Shown here: positions 49,561-58,661 of the stretch, piece after piece | Position numbering within the stretch: the stretch's first letter is position 1 | Layout: the number at the start of each line of letters is the position of its first letter | NCBI GenBank assembly: GCA_903953895.1 | Contig: CAJBLH010000070.1 | Span: 1-64,000 of the forward strand | Direction: 5' to 3' | From: an uncultured Desulfobacteraceae bacterium | GTDB taxonomy: Bacteria > Desulfobacterota > Desulfobacteria > Desulfobacterales > Desulfatirhabdiaceae | Length of the DNA: 64,000 nucleotides | Notes under the pieces: generated by a model | The model's input: only the letters and a program-made list of their open reading frames with translations | The model's database searches: none | Told to the model about the DNA's origin: nothing | Program-made: the position numbers and the translations under genes

Positions 49561-50751
49561 TCATACGAATGCGGCCAGTATCCACAGCACTGAGGCGGCC
49601 AGCATGGCGACAGCCTGCAGGGGAATGGCCAGACGCATTTCTTTTTCCACGCCGGACGGCGATGTAAACGGTGTACACCCGGTAAAATTCATGGCAAGGT
49701 ATGAGCTGACAGCCATGACCACCAGCATCAGCGCCGAAAATGCGGTTCCGGAAAGTCCTCTGGGCAGCAGGACGGCACAGATCAGGCCGGTAGTGGCGCC
49801 TTTCAGGGAAAAAGACAGGCCCGGTATCCAGGGCAGGAGAATCGGCATGACGACAGCACCAGAAAAAATGCCAAGCACAAAGGCGGCGGCGGCGTAAAGC
49901 CCTCGGCTCCAGGCCGCGTGAAACGAAAACAGCCCCGGGCCGAAGCCGGAAATCAAAAAGACGGCTGCCAGAACCCGGACCAGTGGTTTTGCGAGCAGAT
50001 ACAGCTCGACCGGGGTCAAAACCAGCCGTTCGGTCGTTGAAAACGTAACCCGGCGCATGGTTTCATCCGCAGTCATGCCGTTTTTCAGAAACCGGGTGAT
50101 ATCCTCAGCCCGGATCGGCCCCCATACCACTTCAAATCCACAGAGTTGTTTCACTTTCTGAGCAGACACTCCGGTTGCAGATAGCTGCGGCAGAACAAGC
50201 TGGCGGTGACGAACGAGCTGGGTCAGGTTGCAGCGGACAGCGCGATCGGCTACTTCCTGGCTGGAGAACGTTTTTTTGCCGGCAGCGCACCACACATTGA
50301 TTCCCCGGGTGTCGCAGACCATGATCCATGCATCGACCGATCCCAACTGCCGGCGAAGGGTGTCGAAACTGAGTTTGTAATTGGCTGTCACCAGAACCGG
50401 CGAATCCGGACCCGGAGAGCCGGCGCCGTAGATCCCCGGAGCGACCTGATAGGCATCACGGAAAATTCCCAGCCTGACTCGGAAGGCGCCCAGCCAATCC
50501 CGGCCGGTCAGCCGGGTGTCGATTATCGGAACCCGGCCCGTTGGTGTTTCCGTAAAATTTCGAACAAATTGGCAGATGGTGTATCCCGGCATTTCATGAG
50601 GGCCGGCAGGCTTTGTAATCGGAGAACCACAGCAGGGAATGTCTTTCGGTGCGGCAGCCGGCAGAGGAACAAACGGGCTCGATATTTTTTCACAGCCTGC
50701 GGGTGCGCCTTGTGTGCAGCAGTCCGGGCGGCAGGAGCAGGGATTTGTCAT
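49561..50751 (-). CDS. hgcA: Mercury-methylation corrinoid protein HgcA
   Basis: 396 residues; GGGAG precedes the start. The N-terminus is Cys-rich (MTNPCSCRPDCC). The corrinoid-binding domain carries the HgcA cap-helix signature NVWCAAGK at residues 152-159, whose Cys155 (codon 50287-50289) is the cobalt ligand in characterised HgcA. Five membrane helices fill the C-terminal third, from VLAAVFLISGFGPGLF to AVAMLAASVLWILAAF. HgcA transfers a methyl group from a corrinoid to Hg(II), giving methylmercury. It follows arsR by 77 bases and is followed by hgcB. Confidence 0.97.
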   Translation of the reverse strand: MTNPCSCRPDCCTQGAPAGCEKISSPFVPLPAAAPKDIPCCGSPITKPAGPHEMPGYTICQFVRNFTETPTGRVPIIDTRLTGRDWLGAFRVRLGIFRDAYQVAPGIYGAGSPGPDSPVLVTANYKLSFDTLRRQLGSVDAWIMVCDTRGINVWCAAGKKTFSSQEVADRAVRCNLTQLVRHRQLVLPQLSATGVSAQKVKQLCGFEVVWGPIRAEDITRFLKNGMTADETMRRVTFSTTERLVLTPVELYLLAKPLVRVLAAVFLISGFGPGLFSFHAAWSRGLYAAAAFVLGIFSGAVVMPILLPWIPGLSFSLKGATTGLICAVLLPRGLSGTAFSALMLVVMAVSSYLAMNFTGCTPFTSPSGVEKEMRLAIPLQAVAMLAASVLWILAAFV

Positions 50752-50828
50752 GTTCTTTTCTCCCGAATCATCTTGTTTTTGGGATTCAGCGGTGATGAAA
50801 GTATCGGCAATGAGGTGTTGTCAATCGA

Positions 50829-51152
50829 TTATACGGTCAATTCGTCGATACCCTGCCGGAATCGTTCCAGCACATCCTTGTTCAGACAGTAACAGGTTCG
50901 GGGGCCGTCCACATTGCCCTGTATCAATCCGGCATTTTTCAAACACTTCAGATGCTGGCTGACCGTCGACTGGGCCAGCGGCAGCATCTCCACAATATTG
51001 CCGCAGATACAGCCGTCCATCGATCGGAGGTGCTGGATAATCCGGACCCGCGCCGGATGTCCCAGTGCCTTGCAAATCCGAGCAAAATCAACTATATTCA
51101 AGTTGTTGGACCCGGAAAAGGCTTTTTCCGGATGCGGAGAAACCTGTATCAT
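50829..51152 (-). CDS. ArsR/SmtB-family regulator of the hgcAB unit
   Basis: 107 residues with a winged-helix core: ARICKALGHPARVRIIQHLR, CICGNIVEML, recognition helix LAQSTVSQHLKCLKNAGLI and the wing GPRTCYCLN. Cys pairs (GCICG and TCYC) could bind a metal or metalloid. An ArsR-like gene co-transcribed with hgcAB is known from studied mercury methylators. Upstream lies a strong palindrome, so it probably represses itself and hgcAB until its ligand releases it. Confidence 0.9.
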   Translation of the reverse strand: MIQVSPHPEKAFSGSNNLNIVDFARICKALGHPARVRIIQHLRSMDGCICGNIVEMLPLAQSTVSQHLKCLKNAGLIQGNVDGPRTCYCLNKDVLERFRQGIDELTV

Positions 51153-51159
51153 ATCGACT

Positions 51160-51196
51160 CCTTTTTATCGTATTTTTACGATATACGATAAAAAGG
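51160..51196. promoter_or_regulatory. ArsR operator palindrome upstream of arsR-hgcAB
   Basis: Perfect 14-base inverted repeat, CCTTTTTATCGTAT at 51160-51173 and ATACGATAAAAAGG at 51183-51196, with a nine-base spacer. A second nested pair, ATCGTA/TACGAT, overlaps it. It ends at the Shine-Dalgarno of arsR, so a bound dimer would block both promoter and translation start. Half-site ATCGTA or TACGAT is repeated four times. ArsR dimers typically bind such symmetric sites. Confidence 0.7.
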
Positions 51197-51388
51197 CTGG
51201 CGTCAATGGAGAAAACAGCGTGAAACGCCTGTCTTTGCATTGGTGGATCACAGTGACCAGGGTGGCTATTCTGTCGATCGGAATTGACACCCGAATTCAT
51301 TTGGCCTACTATAAAACAGATGCAGGGAACGGCCCTGCCATTTACGAATTGATACCATGCCATTAAAACAGGAGATAAGTGAATTCCG

Positions 51389-52402
51389 TTGGAATATGCA
51401 GCTAAAATTACCGGAACAGGCTCGGCCTTTCCCCAGAACCGGGTCTCAAATATAGATATTTCTGAAAAACTGGCGCTATCCGGAATCGAAACAAACGATT
51501 CGTGGATACGGGAACGAACCGGGATTGCCGAAAGACGCATGTCCATGCCCGGAAATTCGGAAGAACACAACTCGTCTTTAGGGCTTGCCGCTGCCTGGAA
51601 CGCCTTGAAGATGGCAGAAAAAACCCCTCTGGATATCGATCAGATCATCTATTCCACCTGTACACCAGATACCATCCTGCCGTCAACCGCCTGCTGGCTG
51701 CAGCACAAGCTGGGAGCCGCCAAAGCCTGGGGAATGGATTTGAATGCCGCCTGCTCAGGCTTTATCTATGGTCTGAGCATTGCCGATCAGTTCATCTGTT
51801 CCGGCAAGGCCAAAACCACATTGGTGATCGGCGCCGAAGTCCTGAGCTCCATCATCAACTGGAGCGACCGCTCCTCTTGCATTCTGTTCGGAGACGGGGC
51901 CGGGGCAGCCGTTGTCGAGCGCACTCAGGCGACCTCGGATCAGCGCATTCTTTCCACCCATCTGCTCTCCGACGGCGCTCTCTGGGAAATGCTGCATGTT
52001 CCTGCAGGCGGATCGGCCCTGCCGGCCACACCCGAGATAGCTTTGCAGCATCTTAATAAAATCCAGATGAATGGTCGGGAAATATTCAAGGTTGCCGTTC
52101 GAACCCTCAGTAGTTTTGCACTGAAGGCTTTGAAAAAAAACCAGATGACGGTGGATATGCTGGACTGGTTCATTCCCCATCAGGCCAATTTTCGAATTAT
52201 CGAAGCGGTGGCCAAACGGCTGAATCTGCCCATGGAAAAAGTCCTGATCAATGTGGACCGCTATGGAAACACATCCTCTGCGACTGTACCGACCATGCTG
52301 GATGAGGCGGTTCGGGACGGCCGGATCCAAAAAGGTCAGACCGTTCTTCTGGATGCTTTCGGCGCCGGTCTCACCTACGGGTCCGTGCTTCTGAGATGGT
52401 AA
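51389..52402 (+). CDS. fabH: 3-oxoacyl-ACP synthase III (FabH)
   Basis: 337 residues. No ATG is available near the start; TTG 51389 is the likely start (AGGAG 14 bases upstream), with ATT 51383 possible at better spacing. The catalytic triad is present: Cys in NAACSGFIYG, His in IPHQANFR, Asn in RYGNTSSAT. It joins an acyl-CoA to malonyl-ACP to begin fatty-acid synthesis, or a related condensation. It ends 10 bases before ubiB. Confidence 0.93.
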   Translation: MEYAAKITGTGSAFPQNRVSNIDISEKLALSGIETNDSWIRERTGIAERRMSMPGNSEEHNSSLGLAAAWNALKMAEKTPLDIDQIIYSTCTPDTILPSTACWLQHKLGAAKAWGMDLNAACSGFIYGLSIADQFICSGKAKTTLVIGAEVLSSIINWSDRSSCILFGDGAGAAVVERTQATSDQRILSTHLLSDGALWEMLHVPAGGSALPATPEIALQHLNKIQMNGREIFKVAVRTLSSFALKALKKNQMTVDMLDWFIPHQANFRIIEAVAKRLNLPMEKVLINVDRYGNTSSATVPTMLDEAVRDGRIQKGQTVLLDAFGAGLTYGSVLLRW

Positions 52403-52412
52403 TTTCACATCT

Positions 52413-54110
52413 ATGCTGAGCATCCGGAAAATCGGCGTTCTGGGAAGAACCTACCGTCACCTGAACCGGTATCGCCAGATTCTGGCAATCCTGTTCAGCT
52501 ACGGATTCGGCGAAGTCATCGAACTTCTCAGAATCGATCAGTATCTGGATATCGGTCTGCAGATGATTTCGAAAAACCGTGGAGAGCGCGTGGAAAAACT
52601 CTCCCGCGCCGAAAGAATCCGAATGGCCATCGAAGAGCTTGGGCCGACGTACATCAAGCTGGGCCAAGTGCTTTCCACCCGCCCGGATCTGATTCCGGCC
52701 GAGTTCATCCTGGAGCTGTCCCGGCTTCAAGACAATGTTCCGCCCTTTGGTTTCTGTGAAACCGAAAAAATCATTCAATCCGAATTTGGCGTACCCATCG
52801 ATGAGATATTTGATTTTCCGGATAAAACACCGGTGGCGTCGGCATCCATTGCCCAGGTTTATCGGACCGTATCCCGGGACGGGGAACTGCTGGCCGTCAA
52901 GGTTCAGCGGCCGGGCATCCGGCGGATAATCGAGGTCGATCTGGAAATCATGCTTCATCTGGCCATGCTGATGGAGCGCCATATCGAAGAATTCGCTTTG
53001 CACCGCCCGGTTCGCATCGTGGAAGAATTCGCCAAAGTGCTTGAAAACGAAATCGATTTTACGCTCGAAGCAGCCAGCATGGAGCGGATCGCCGCGATGT
53101 TTCTGAATGATCCGGCAGTGTATGTTCCCAAAGTGTATCGCGACAAATCCTGTGCAGTGGTGCTGACCATGGAAATGGTTGAAGGCATTAAAATCACCCA
53201 CATCGAAGCTATTGAAAAGGCCGGACTGGATCGAAAACTGTTGACGGTAAGGGGGGCGGATGTCTGTTTGAAACAAATTTTCCAATACGGATTTTTTCAT
53301 GCCGATCCCCATCCCGGCAATATCTATGCGCTGGCGGGGAATGTGATCTGTCTGCTGGATTTCGGAATGGTCGGCACCGTAGACCAAAGAACCCGCGAAG
53401 ATATCGTCGAGCTGGTGGACAGTATCGTCCACCATCACCCGGCCCGGGCCGCCCAGGTGCTTCTGAGAATTACCGAATGGGATAAGGAGCCCGATTTGAG
53501 ATCGTTTGAAAAAGATGTGTCTGAATTCATGGGGATGCATCTTTTCAAGCCTCTCCGGGATATCAAAATCGGCAGGCTGCTTCAGCATCTTCTGGAGATT
53601 TCAGCGGAACATCGCCTGCGGATTCCGGCGGACATCTTTCTGATGTTGAAGGCCCTGGGAACGGTGGAAGGGATTGCCATGGTGCTGGATCCGGAATTTG
53701 ACATGATATCACACGCCACCCCGTATATTCAAAAAGTCAAACTGGCCCGCCTGCATCCAGAAAGAATCGCCGGGGATGCGATGCAGTTGGCGTCTCAATT
53801 CATGGATTTTCTGGGCCAGTTTCCGCAGGACGTTCTGGAGATTGCCCGGCTCCTTCGCCAGCAGAAGCTGACAGTGAAAATTGAACAGACAGGGCTCTCA
53901 ACACTTCTTGCCACCCAGGATCAGATCAGCAACCGGATCGCCTTTTCCATCGTCATCGCATCGCTGATTATCGGCTCGGCCCTCATCGTCATTTCCGAAA
54001 CACCGCCGCTGGTTTACGGGATATCTTTCATCGGCTTCATCGGTTTTATCGCAGCCGCCCTGATGGGAATATGGCTTCTGGTTGCCATCATCCGAAAAGG
54101 AAAACTATAG
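52413..54110 (+). CDS. ubiB: UbiB/ABC1-family atypical kinase
   Basis: 565 residues. The KxGQ-type motif YIKLGQVLSTRPDL near residue 80 and the Ala-rich nucleotide loop VASASIAQVYR near 145 are followed by DGELLAVKVQRPG and the metal-binding HADPHPGNI and LLDFGMVG of the family. Two C-terminal membrane helices (IVIASLIIGSALIVI; FIGFIGFIAAALMGIWLL). UbiB-like proteins act in isoprenoid-quinone synthesis or lipid handling; in an anaerobe menaquinone would be the quinone. Confidence 0.9.
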   Translation: MLSIRKIGVLGRTYRHLNRYRQILAILFSYGFGEVIELLRIDQYLDIGLQMISKNRGERVEKLSRAERIRMAIEELGPTYIKLGQVLSTRPDLIPAEFILELSRLQDNVPPFGFCETEKIIQSEFGVPIDEIFDFPDKTPVASASIAQVYRTVSRDGELLAVKVQRPGIRRIIEVDLEIMLHLAMLMERHIEEFALHRPVRIVEEFAKVLENEIDFTLEAASMERIAAMFLNDPAVYVPKVYRDKSCAVVLTMEMVEGIKITHIEAIEKAGLDRKLLTVRGADVCLKQIFQYGFFHADPHPGNIYALAGNVICLLDFGMVGTVDQRTREDIVELVDSIVHHHPARAAQVLLRITEWDKEPDLRSFEKDVSEFMGMHLFKPLRDIKIGRLLQHLLEISAEHRLRIPADIFLMLKALGTVEGIAMVLDPEFDMISHATPYIQKVKLARLHPERIAGDAMQLASQFMDFLGQFPQDVLEIARLLRQQKLTVKIEQTGLSTLLATQDQISNRIAFSIVIASLIIGSALIVISETPPLVYGISFIGFIGFIAAALMGIWLLVAIIRKGKL

Positions 54111-54120
54111 CTTTTCCATA

Positions 54121-56361
54121 TCACTCGGTTTCATCTGGCGGGCGGTTTAAAATCCGGTTGATCCGGGCAACAAGCCGTTTGGGATTGACCGGTTTGGTCA
54201 GATAATCATCAGCGCCGGCGTTGATGACTGCAACTTCGGCATCCACTTCATCCTTTGACGTCAGCATAATGATGGGAATAAAGCGGGTGGTCAGTTGGGA
54301 CTTGAGTTTGGTAATCAACTCCATGCCGTCCATTTCCGGCATCAGGTAATCGGTGATGATGAGATCCGGCTTTTCCTGAACGGCGATCTTCAGGGCATCG
54401 TTGCCGTTATGGGCGGATACGGTCAGATAATTCTGGGATTCAAGAATATTTTTTAAAATCTTTAAAATAACCGGGTTGTCATCCACGACCAGTATTTTTT
54501 CCGGATGAATGCTGGCAATGGAGGAATGCGAATCGGGTTGCTGAGATTGGCCTTTCTCGTATGTTGAAACCGGTTCCTGGCTCTCCACGGCTTTGTCCAA
54601 ATATTCCTGTGCCGCATCATCATACTCCGGAGGCGCCACGCGGAATACCTCCTCGATCGTTGTCAAGCCCATGAATGCCTTGCTGATGCCATCCATGCTC
54701 AATGCCATAAATCCATCCTTTTCCGCCGCTTTTTTGATGGCGACTGCGGAAATGTTTCTGGAAAGGATTTCCCTGATGGCAGGCGTGATCAGCAGGATTT
54801 CAAATATCCCAAGTCTGCCGGTGTATCCGGAATACTGACAGAGCTCACAACCGGAACCCTTCCAGAATTTTTTGGTGCGGTCCGGTTTGATGATGGATTC
54901 CAGTTGCTCAAAAACCTGAGGGGTCATCGGGTCGGGTATCTTGCATTTCGTGCATATCCCCCGGACCAGGCGTTGCCCGATCACAGCGATCAGGGAATCC
55001 GCGATGACAAAGGAATCAACGCCCATATCCAGAAGTCGGCTGATTGCCGAGGGCGAATCATTGGTATGAAGGGTGGAAAGTACGAGGTGACCTGTTTGAG
55101 CCGCCTGAAATGCAATCTTGGCCGTTTCACCGTCCCGGATTTCCCCAACCATGACGATATCCGGATCTTGCCTTAAAATCGATCTGAGACCATCGGCAAA
55201 GGTGATTCCCGCCTTCGGGTTGATCTGCACCTGATTGATTCCGGGAATATCGAATTCCACGGGATCTTCAACCGTTACGATGTTGACCCTGGAAGAATTC
55301 AGGTGCTTCAATGCCGTGTACAAGGTCGAGGATTTGCCACTGCCGGTCGGGCCCGTTACCAGAATGATCCCCTGGGGTCTGACAATGGCCTCCATAAAAT
55401 GCCGCAGATCATTTTCCGAGAACCCCAATTGGGCGATTTCCAAACCGGCGGCACTGGGATTTAAAATACGGATGGTCACTTTTTCTCCGTAGGAAGCCGG
55501 AAGGGTGGAAATCCGAAGATCATAGCGGGTATCGGCCATCTTGACCTGGGCCCTTCCATCCTGAGGCTTTCGGCGAATGGATATATCCATGTTGGAGATA
55601 ATCTTGATCCGGGAAACCAGCGACAAATGAATTTGTTTGTCGATCTGCATGATTTCCCGCATGATGCCGTCTATCCGGTACCGGATGACCACGTTGTCTT
55701 TTTGTGGTTCAATGTGAATGTCACTGGCTTTCATTTTGATGGCATCGGCCAGGACCGTATTGGTAAAACGCACCACCGGCGGCAGTTTGGTTAAATTCAG
55801 CAGATCCTGCACATTGTGTTCTTTTTCCTTGACATGGCCGATAATCTCGAAGTTATCGATAATCCCCATATCTGACTTCAGCGCATTCTCAAGGTTTCGT
55901 TTGGGATAGAATTTCTGGATTGCGAACAGGATGTCGCTCTGGGGGGCGATCGTGGTGAAAATATCCATCTGGGTGATAAACCGCAGATCGTCGAGTGCAT
56001 AAAATTCCAGCGGATTCGCCATGACAATGATCAGTTGCTTTTTGACCACCTTGATCGGAAGCAGCAGATAATTTTCAGCCATATCATGCGGTATGAGATC
56101 GATCACATCCTTCGGTATGTCGATGTCGTTCAGTCGCAGAAAGGGGATTTTAAGCTGGCTGGCCAGAGCTTTGGCGATCTTTTCATCATCGGTAACCCCC
56201 ATATCTATGAGAATCTGACCAATTTTCTTTTTTTGGGTTTTTTGGATTTCCAGGGCGTTTTCCAGCGTTTTCTGATCGATCAGATTGGCCTGAAGCAACA
56301 GTTCTCCCAGTTTTTTACGTCTTTCTGGGGCGTTGGGTGGATTTTCCGGCGGTGTGTTCAT
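54121..56361 (-). CDS. Type IV pilus/type II secretion ATPase fused to a C-terminal receiver domain
   Basis: 746 residues; ATG 56361 was chosen because GCGAGGA lies before it, over 56391. N-terminal GspE_N-like domain (KKLGELLLQANLIDQKTLENAL), then the PilB/GspE ATPase core with Walker A GPTGSGKSS, Asp box TVEDPVEF, Walker B DPDIVMVGEIRDGETA and His box TLHTND. A CTKC/CELC tetracysteine binds zinc. Residues about 625-740 are a full REC domain (ILVVDDNPV, phospho-Asp IITDYLMPEMDG, Thr IIMLTSKD, Lys DDYLTKPV). This suggests direct phospho-control of a pilus motor. An HPt gene lies just upstream. Confidence 0.9.
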   Translation of the reverse strand: MNTPPENPPNAPERRKKLGELLLQANLIDQKTLENALEIQKTQKKKIGQILIDMGVTDDEKIAKALASQLKIPFLRLNDIDIPKDVIDLIPHDMAENYLLLPIKVVKKQLIIVMANPLEFYALDDLRFITQMDIFTTIAPQSDILFAIQKFYPKRNLENALKSDMGIIDNFEIIGHVKEKEHNVQDLLNLTKLPPVVRFTNTVLADAIKMKASDIHIEPQKDNVVIRYRIDGIMREIMQIDKQIHLSLVSRIKIISNMDISIRRKPQDGRAQVKMADTRYDLRISTLPASYGEKVTIRILNPSAAGLEIAQLGFSENDLRHFMEAIVRPQGIILVTGPTGSGKSSTLYTALKHLNSSRVNIVTVEDPVEFDIPGINQVQINPKAGITFADGLRSILRQDPDIVMVGEIRDGETAKIAFQAAQTGHLVLSTLHTNDSPSAISRLLDMGVDSFVIADSLIAVIGQRLVRGICTKCKIPDPMTPQVFEQLESIIKPDRTKKFWKGSGCELCQYSGYTGRLGIFEILLITPAIREILSRNISAVAIKKAAEKDGFMALSMDGISKAFMGLTTIEEVFRVAPPEYDDAAQEYLDKAVESQEPVSTYEKGQSQQPDSHSSIASIHPEKILVVDDNPVILKILKNILESQNYLTVSAHNGNDALKIAVQEKPDLIITDYLMPEMDGMELITKLKSQLTTRFIPIIMLTSKDEVDAEVAVINAGADDYLTKPVNPKRLVARINRILNRPPDETE

Positions 56362-56477
56362 GGGGTCCTCGCTAACAGCCAGGTTGCGCATGGGTTAATC
56401 GATAGCGTGAGGAATTGACCGACACTTTTCTATACCCTTTTGCCGTCGATAGTGCAAGGAGTTCCACGGTGGTGATG

Positions 56478-56810
56478 TTACCTGTTTTTAAGGACTTCCT
56501 CAAGTTCTGAAAGCAACGCCTGCATTTGTTTCTGGAATGAGAGAACCGTCCGGGTCAGATCTTCTATTTTATTTTCACGGGACTGCTGCATGATCAGTTG
56601 AGCATAGTTGGAAATGTCCATGAATCCCAAGGTGCCGGTAGACCCTTTCAGGGAGTGGGCAGCCGCTCCGACCTGCGTCATGTCCTGTCTGTCGAATGCC
56701 GCCATCATCGATATGAGATCGGAAGGCGCAGTCTGGATAAAGAGCTCCAGAACACTGTAGATATCGTCTTCTTCCAGCCCAAGTTGTGAAGCCACCTGTT
56801 TAACGTTCAT
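56478..56810 (-). CDS. Histidine phosphotransfer (HPt) protein
   Basis: 110 residues, a single HPt helical bundle. The phospho-accepting His lies in AAHSLKGSTGTLGF near residue 52. HPt proteins pass phosphate between hybrid kinases and receivers. It lies upstream of the pilus ATPase that carries a receiver domain (116 bases to its start), so the two may form a relay. Confidence 0.9.
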   Translation of the reverse strand: MNVKQVASQLGLEEDDIYSVLELFIQTAPSDLISMMAAFDRQDMTQVGAAAHSLKGSTGTLGFMDISNYAQLIMQQSRENKIEDLTRTVLSFQKQMQALLSELEEVLKNR

Positions 56811-56854
56811 GATTTCCTCATATGTTTTAAATCATTCGGCTTTGTTCATTTTTT

Positions 56855-57499
56855 TCAGGCACCGGCGTTTTCTACGGCGGAGGGGCACAGATGCGGGAGC
56901 GGACATGACGGGCATCCGGGTTTTCTGGCCCGGCAAATTTCTCTGCCGAAATAAATCAGCCGCTGACAAAATGCATTCCATGATCTTTCAGGGATAAGCA
57001 CCATTAGATCCAACTCGATTTTTTCCGGGTTCTGGTTTTGGGTCAGCCCCAGGCGTCTGGATATCCTGATTACATGGGTATCCACGACAATTCCGGGTTT
57101 TCCAAAGGCAGCGCCCAAAACCACATTGGCTGTTTTTCGCCCGACACCGGGCAATTGAACGAGTTCCTCGATTGTATCCGGCACCCTGCCTTGAAACCGG
57201 TTGATCAGCATTTCGGAACAGCGTTTAATGTTTCTGGCCTTGTTGTGATAGAACCCAGTAGAATGAATCAGGTTTTCGATGGTTTCGGTATCGGCCCGGG
57301 CAAAATCCTGCGGGCTGGACAGCCGATCAAAAAGAACCGGCGTTACCTGGTTCACCTGTTTATCCGTACACTGGGCTGATAACTGGGTGGCGACCAGCAA
57401 CTGGAAAGGGCTCCTGAAATCCAGTTGAGTCTTGACATCGGGATAGGCGGTACTTAGTATCTGACGAATTTTGCCGGCTTTTTCTTTCAGTGTCATCAT
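56855..57499 (-). CDS. nth: Endonuclease III
   Basis: 214 residues from ATG 57499 (or 57496). Helix-hairpin-helix LPGVGRKTANVVLGAAF with catalytic Lys, catalytic Asp in GIVVDTHVIRISRRLG, and the [4Fe-4S] loop C-x6-C-x2-C-x5-C at the C-terminus (CRARKPGCPSCPLPHLC). Removes oxidised pyrimidines. It is divergent from the next gene with 41 bases between. Confidence 0.95.
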   Translation of the reverse strand: MMTLKEKAGKIRQILSTAYPDVKTQLDFRSPFQLLVATQLSAQCTDKQVNQVTPVLFDRLSSPQDFARADTETIENLIHSTGFYHNKARNIKRCSEMLINRFQGRVPDTIEELVQLPGVGRKTANVVLGAAFGKPGIVVDTHVIRISRRLGLTQNQNPEKIELDLMVLIPERSWNAFCQRLIYFGREICRARKPGCPSCPLPHLCPSAVENAGA

Positions 57500-57540
57500 C
57501 TTTGAACTCGCTAAAATTAAACTTATGAAAAAACCATACC

Positions 57541-58539
57541 ATGAATCACCATGAAAATAAAGTCCGGGCATTGGGGCTGTGTTCCGGTGGACTGGACAGC
57601 ATTCTGGCGGCCGTCGTTCTCAGAAATCAGGGGATTGCCGTCGAGTGGATCACCTTTGAAACTCCGTTTTTCTCCGCAGAAAAGGCCCGCCGAGCTTCGG
57701 AACGGTTTCATATTCCGCTGATCGTTGAAAACATCACCCGGCCCTACCTGGAGATGCTGCGCGATCCGCCGTGCGGGTACGGCCAGCACATGAACCCCTG
57801 TATGGATTGTCATGCCCTCATGTTTCGACTGGCCGGCCGGGTGTTGGAAGACAGGGGGATGGATTTTTTGTTCAGCGGCGAAGTCCTGGGACAGCGGCCC
57901 ATGTCACAGACCCGTTCATCACTCCGCTATGTCGAAAAACATTCCGGATGCCGCCAGGTGATTGTCCGTCCGCTGAGTGCAAGGCTTCTTGAGGAGACCC
58001 TTCCGGAGAAAAACGGGCTTGTGAACCGGGGGCTGCTGCTGGGGCTGTCCGGCAGATCGCGGAAACCGCAAATTTCCATGGCCCGGGCGTGGGGGATTGT
58101 CGATTATCCGGCGCCTGCAGGCGGTTGTCTTCTGACGGAAAAGGTTTACAGCCTCCGTTTGAAAGATCTTTTCGACCACCGGACGGACTGCACGGAAAAT
58201 GCGCTTCATCTGCTCAAATACGGCCGACATATCCGCCTGAGCGCGGATGTGAAGATCATTGTGGGCCGGACCCTGCAGGACAATACCGCCATCCTGAGCC
58301 ACCGGGATCCGTTACAGGATATGGTATTGAAAACAGTAAATATCCCAGGCCCTGTCGTTTTGATTCCATCTGAGGCGGGAAACGACGATATCCGGCTAGC
58401 GGCATCCATCTGCGCTGGCTATACCAAGGCTCTGGATGATGTGCCGGTGGCTGTCGATGCGGTATCACCGGAAGATGTCAGCTCCTTTCAGGTTATCCCA
58501 ATACGTCCTGAATCCGTTCAGTCCATGCTGATCGGCTGA
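57541..58539 (+). CDS. PP-loop tRNA-thiolation-like protein with C-terminal NFACT-R-like region
   Basis: 332 residues. PP-loop ATPase motif GLCSGGLDSILAAVVL at residues 12-27 and a CxxC region HMNPCMDCHALMF near 82-94, as in MnmA/ThiI-like enzymes. The C-terminal part (LKYGRHIRLSADVKIIVGRT, then DNTAILSH) resembles an NFACT-R RNA-binding region. It probably adenylates and thiolates a tRNA uridine. Database entries of this kind are often named ThiI, but the classical THUMP domain is absent. Confidence 0.75.
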   Translation: MNHHENKVRALGLCSGGLDSILAAVVLRNQGIAVEWITFETPFFSAEKARRASERFHIPLIVENITRPYLEMLRDPPCGYGQHMNPCMDCHALMFRLAGRVLEDRGMDFLFSGEVLGQRPMSQTRSSLRYVEKHSGCRQVIVRPLSARLLEETLPEKNGLVNRGLLLGLSGRSRKPQISMARAWGIVDYPAPAGGCLLTEKVYSLRLKDLFDHRTDCTENALHLLKYGRHIRLSADVKIIVGRTLQDNTAILSHRDPLQDMVLKTVNIPGPVVLIPSEAGNDDIRLAASICAGYTKALDDVPVAVDAVSPEDVSSFQVIPIRPESVQSMLIG

Positions 58540-58661
58540 TCGAGATTTCTGTTTGATTCCCCACAGCGATCATGATAAACATCACATGTTGTGTGGGGCA
58601 AAAAATAAAACAAAGCCCATGAGATCGGTCTGAACCGACTCAAAGGATAACCTTTCTGTCT

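Noticed and set aside
52371-53588. 405-residue minus-strand frame across ubiB
   Set aside because: The plus strand encodes all UbiB motifs in order. The antisense frame has no start signal or known domain.
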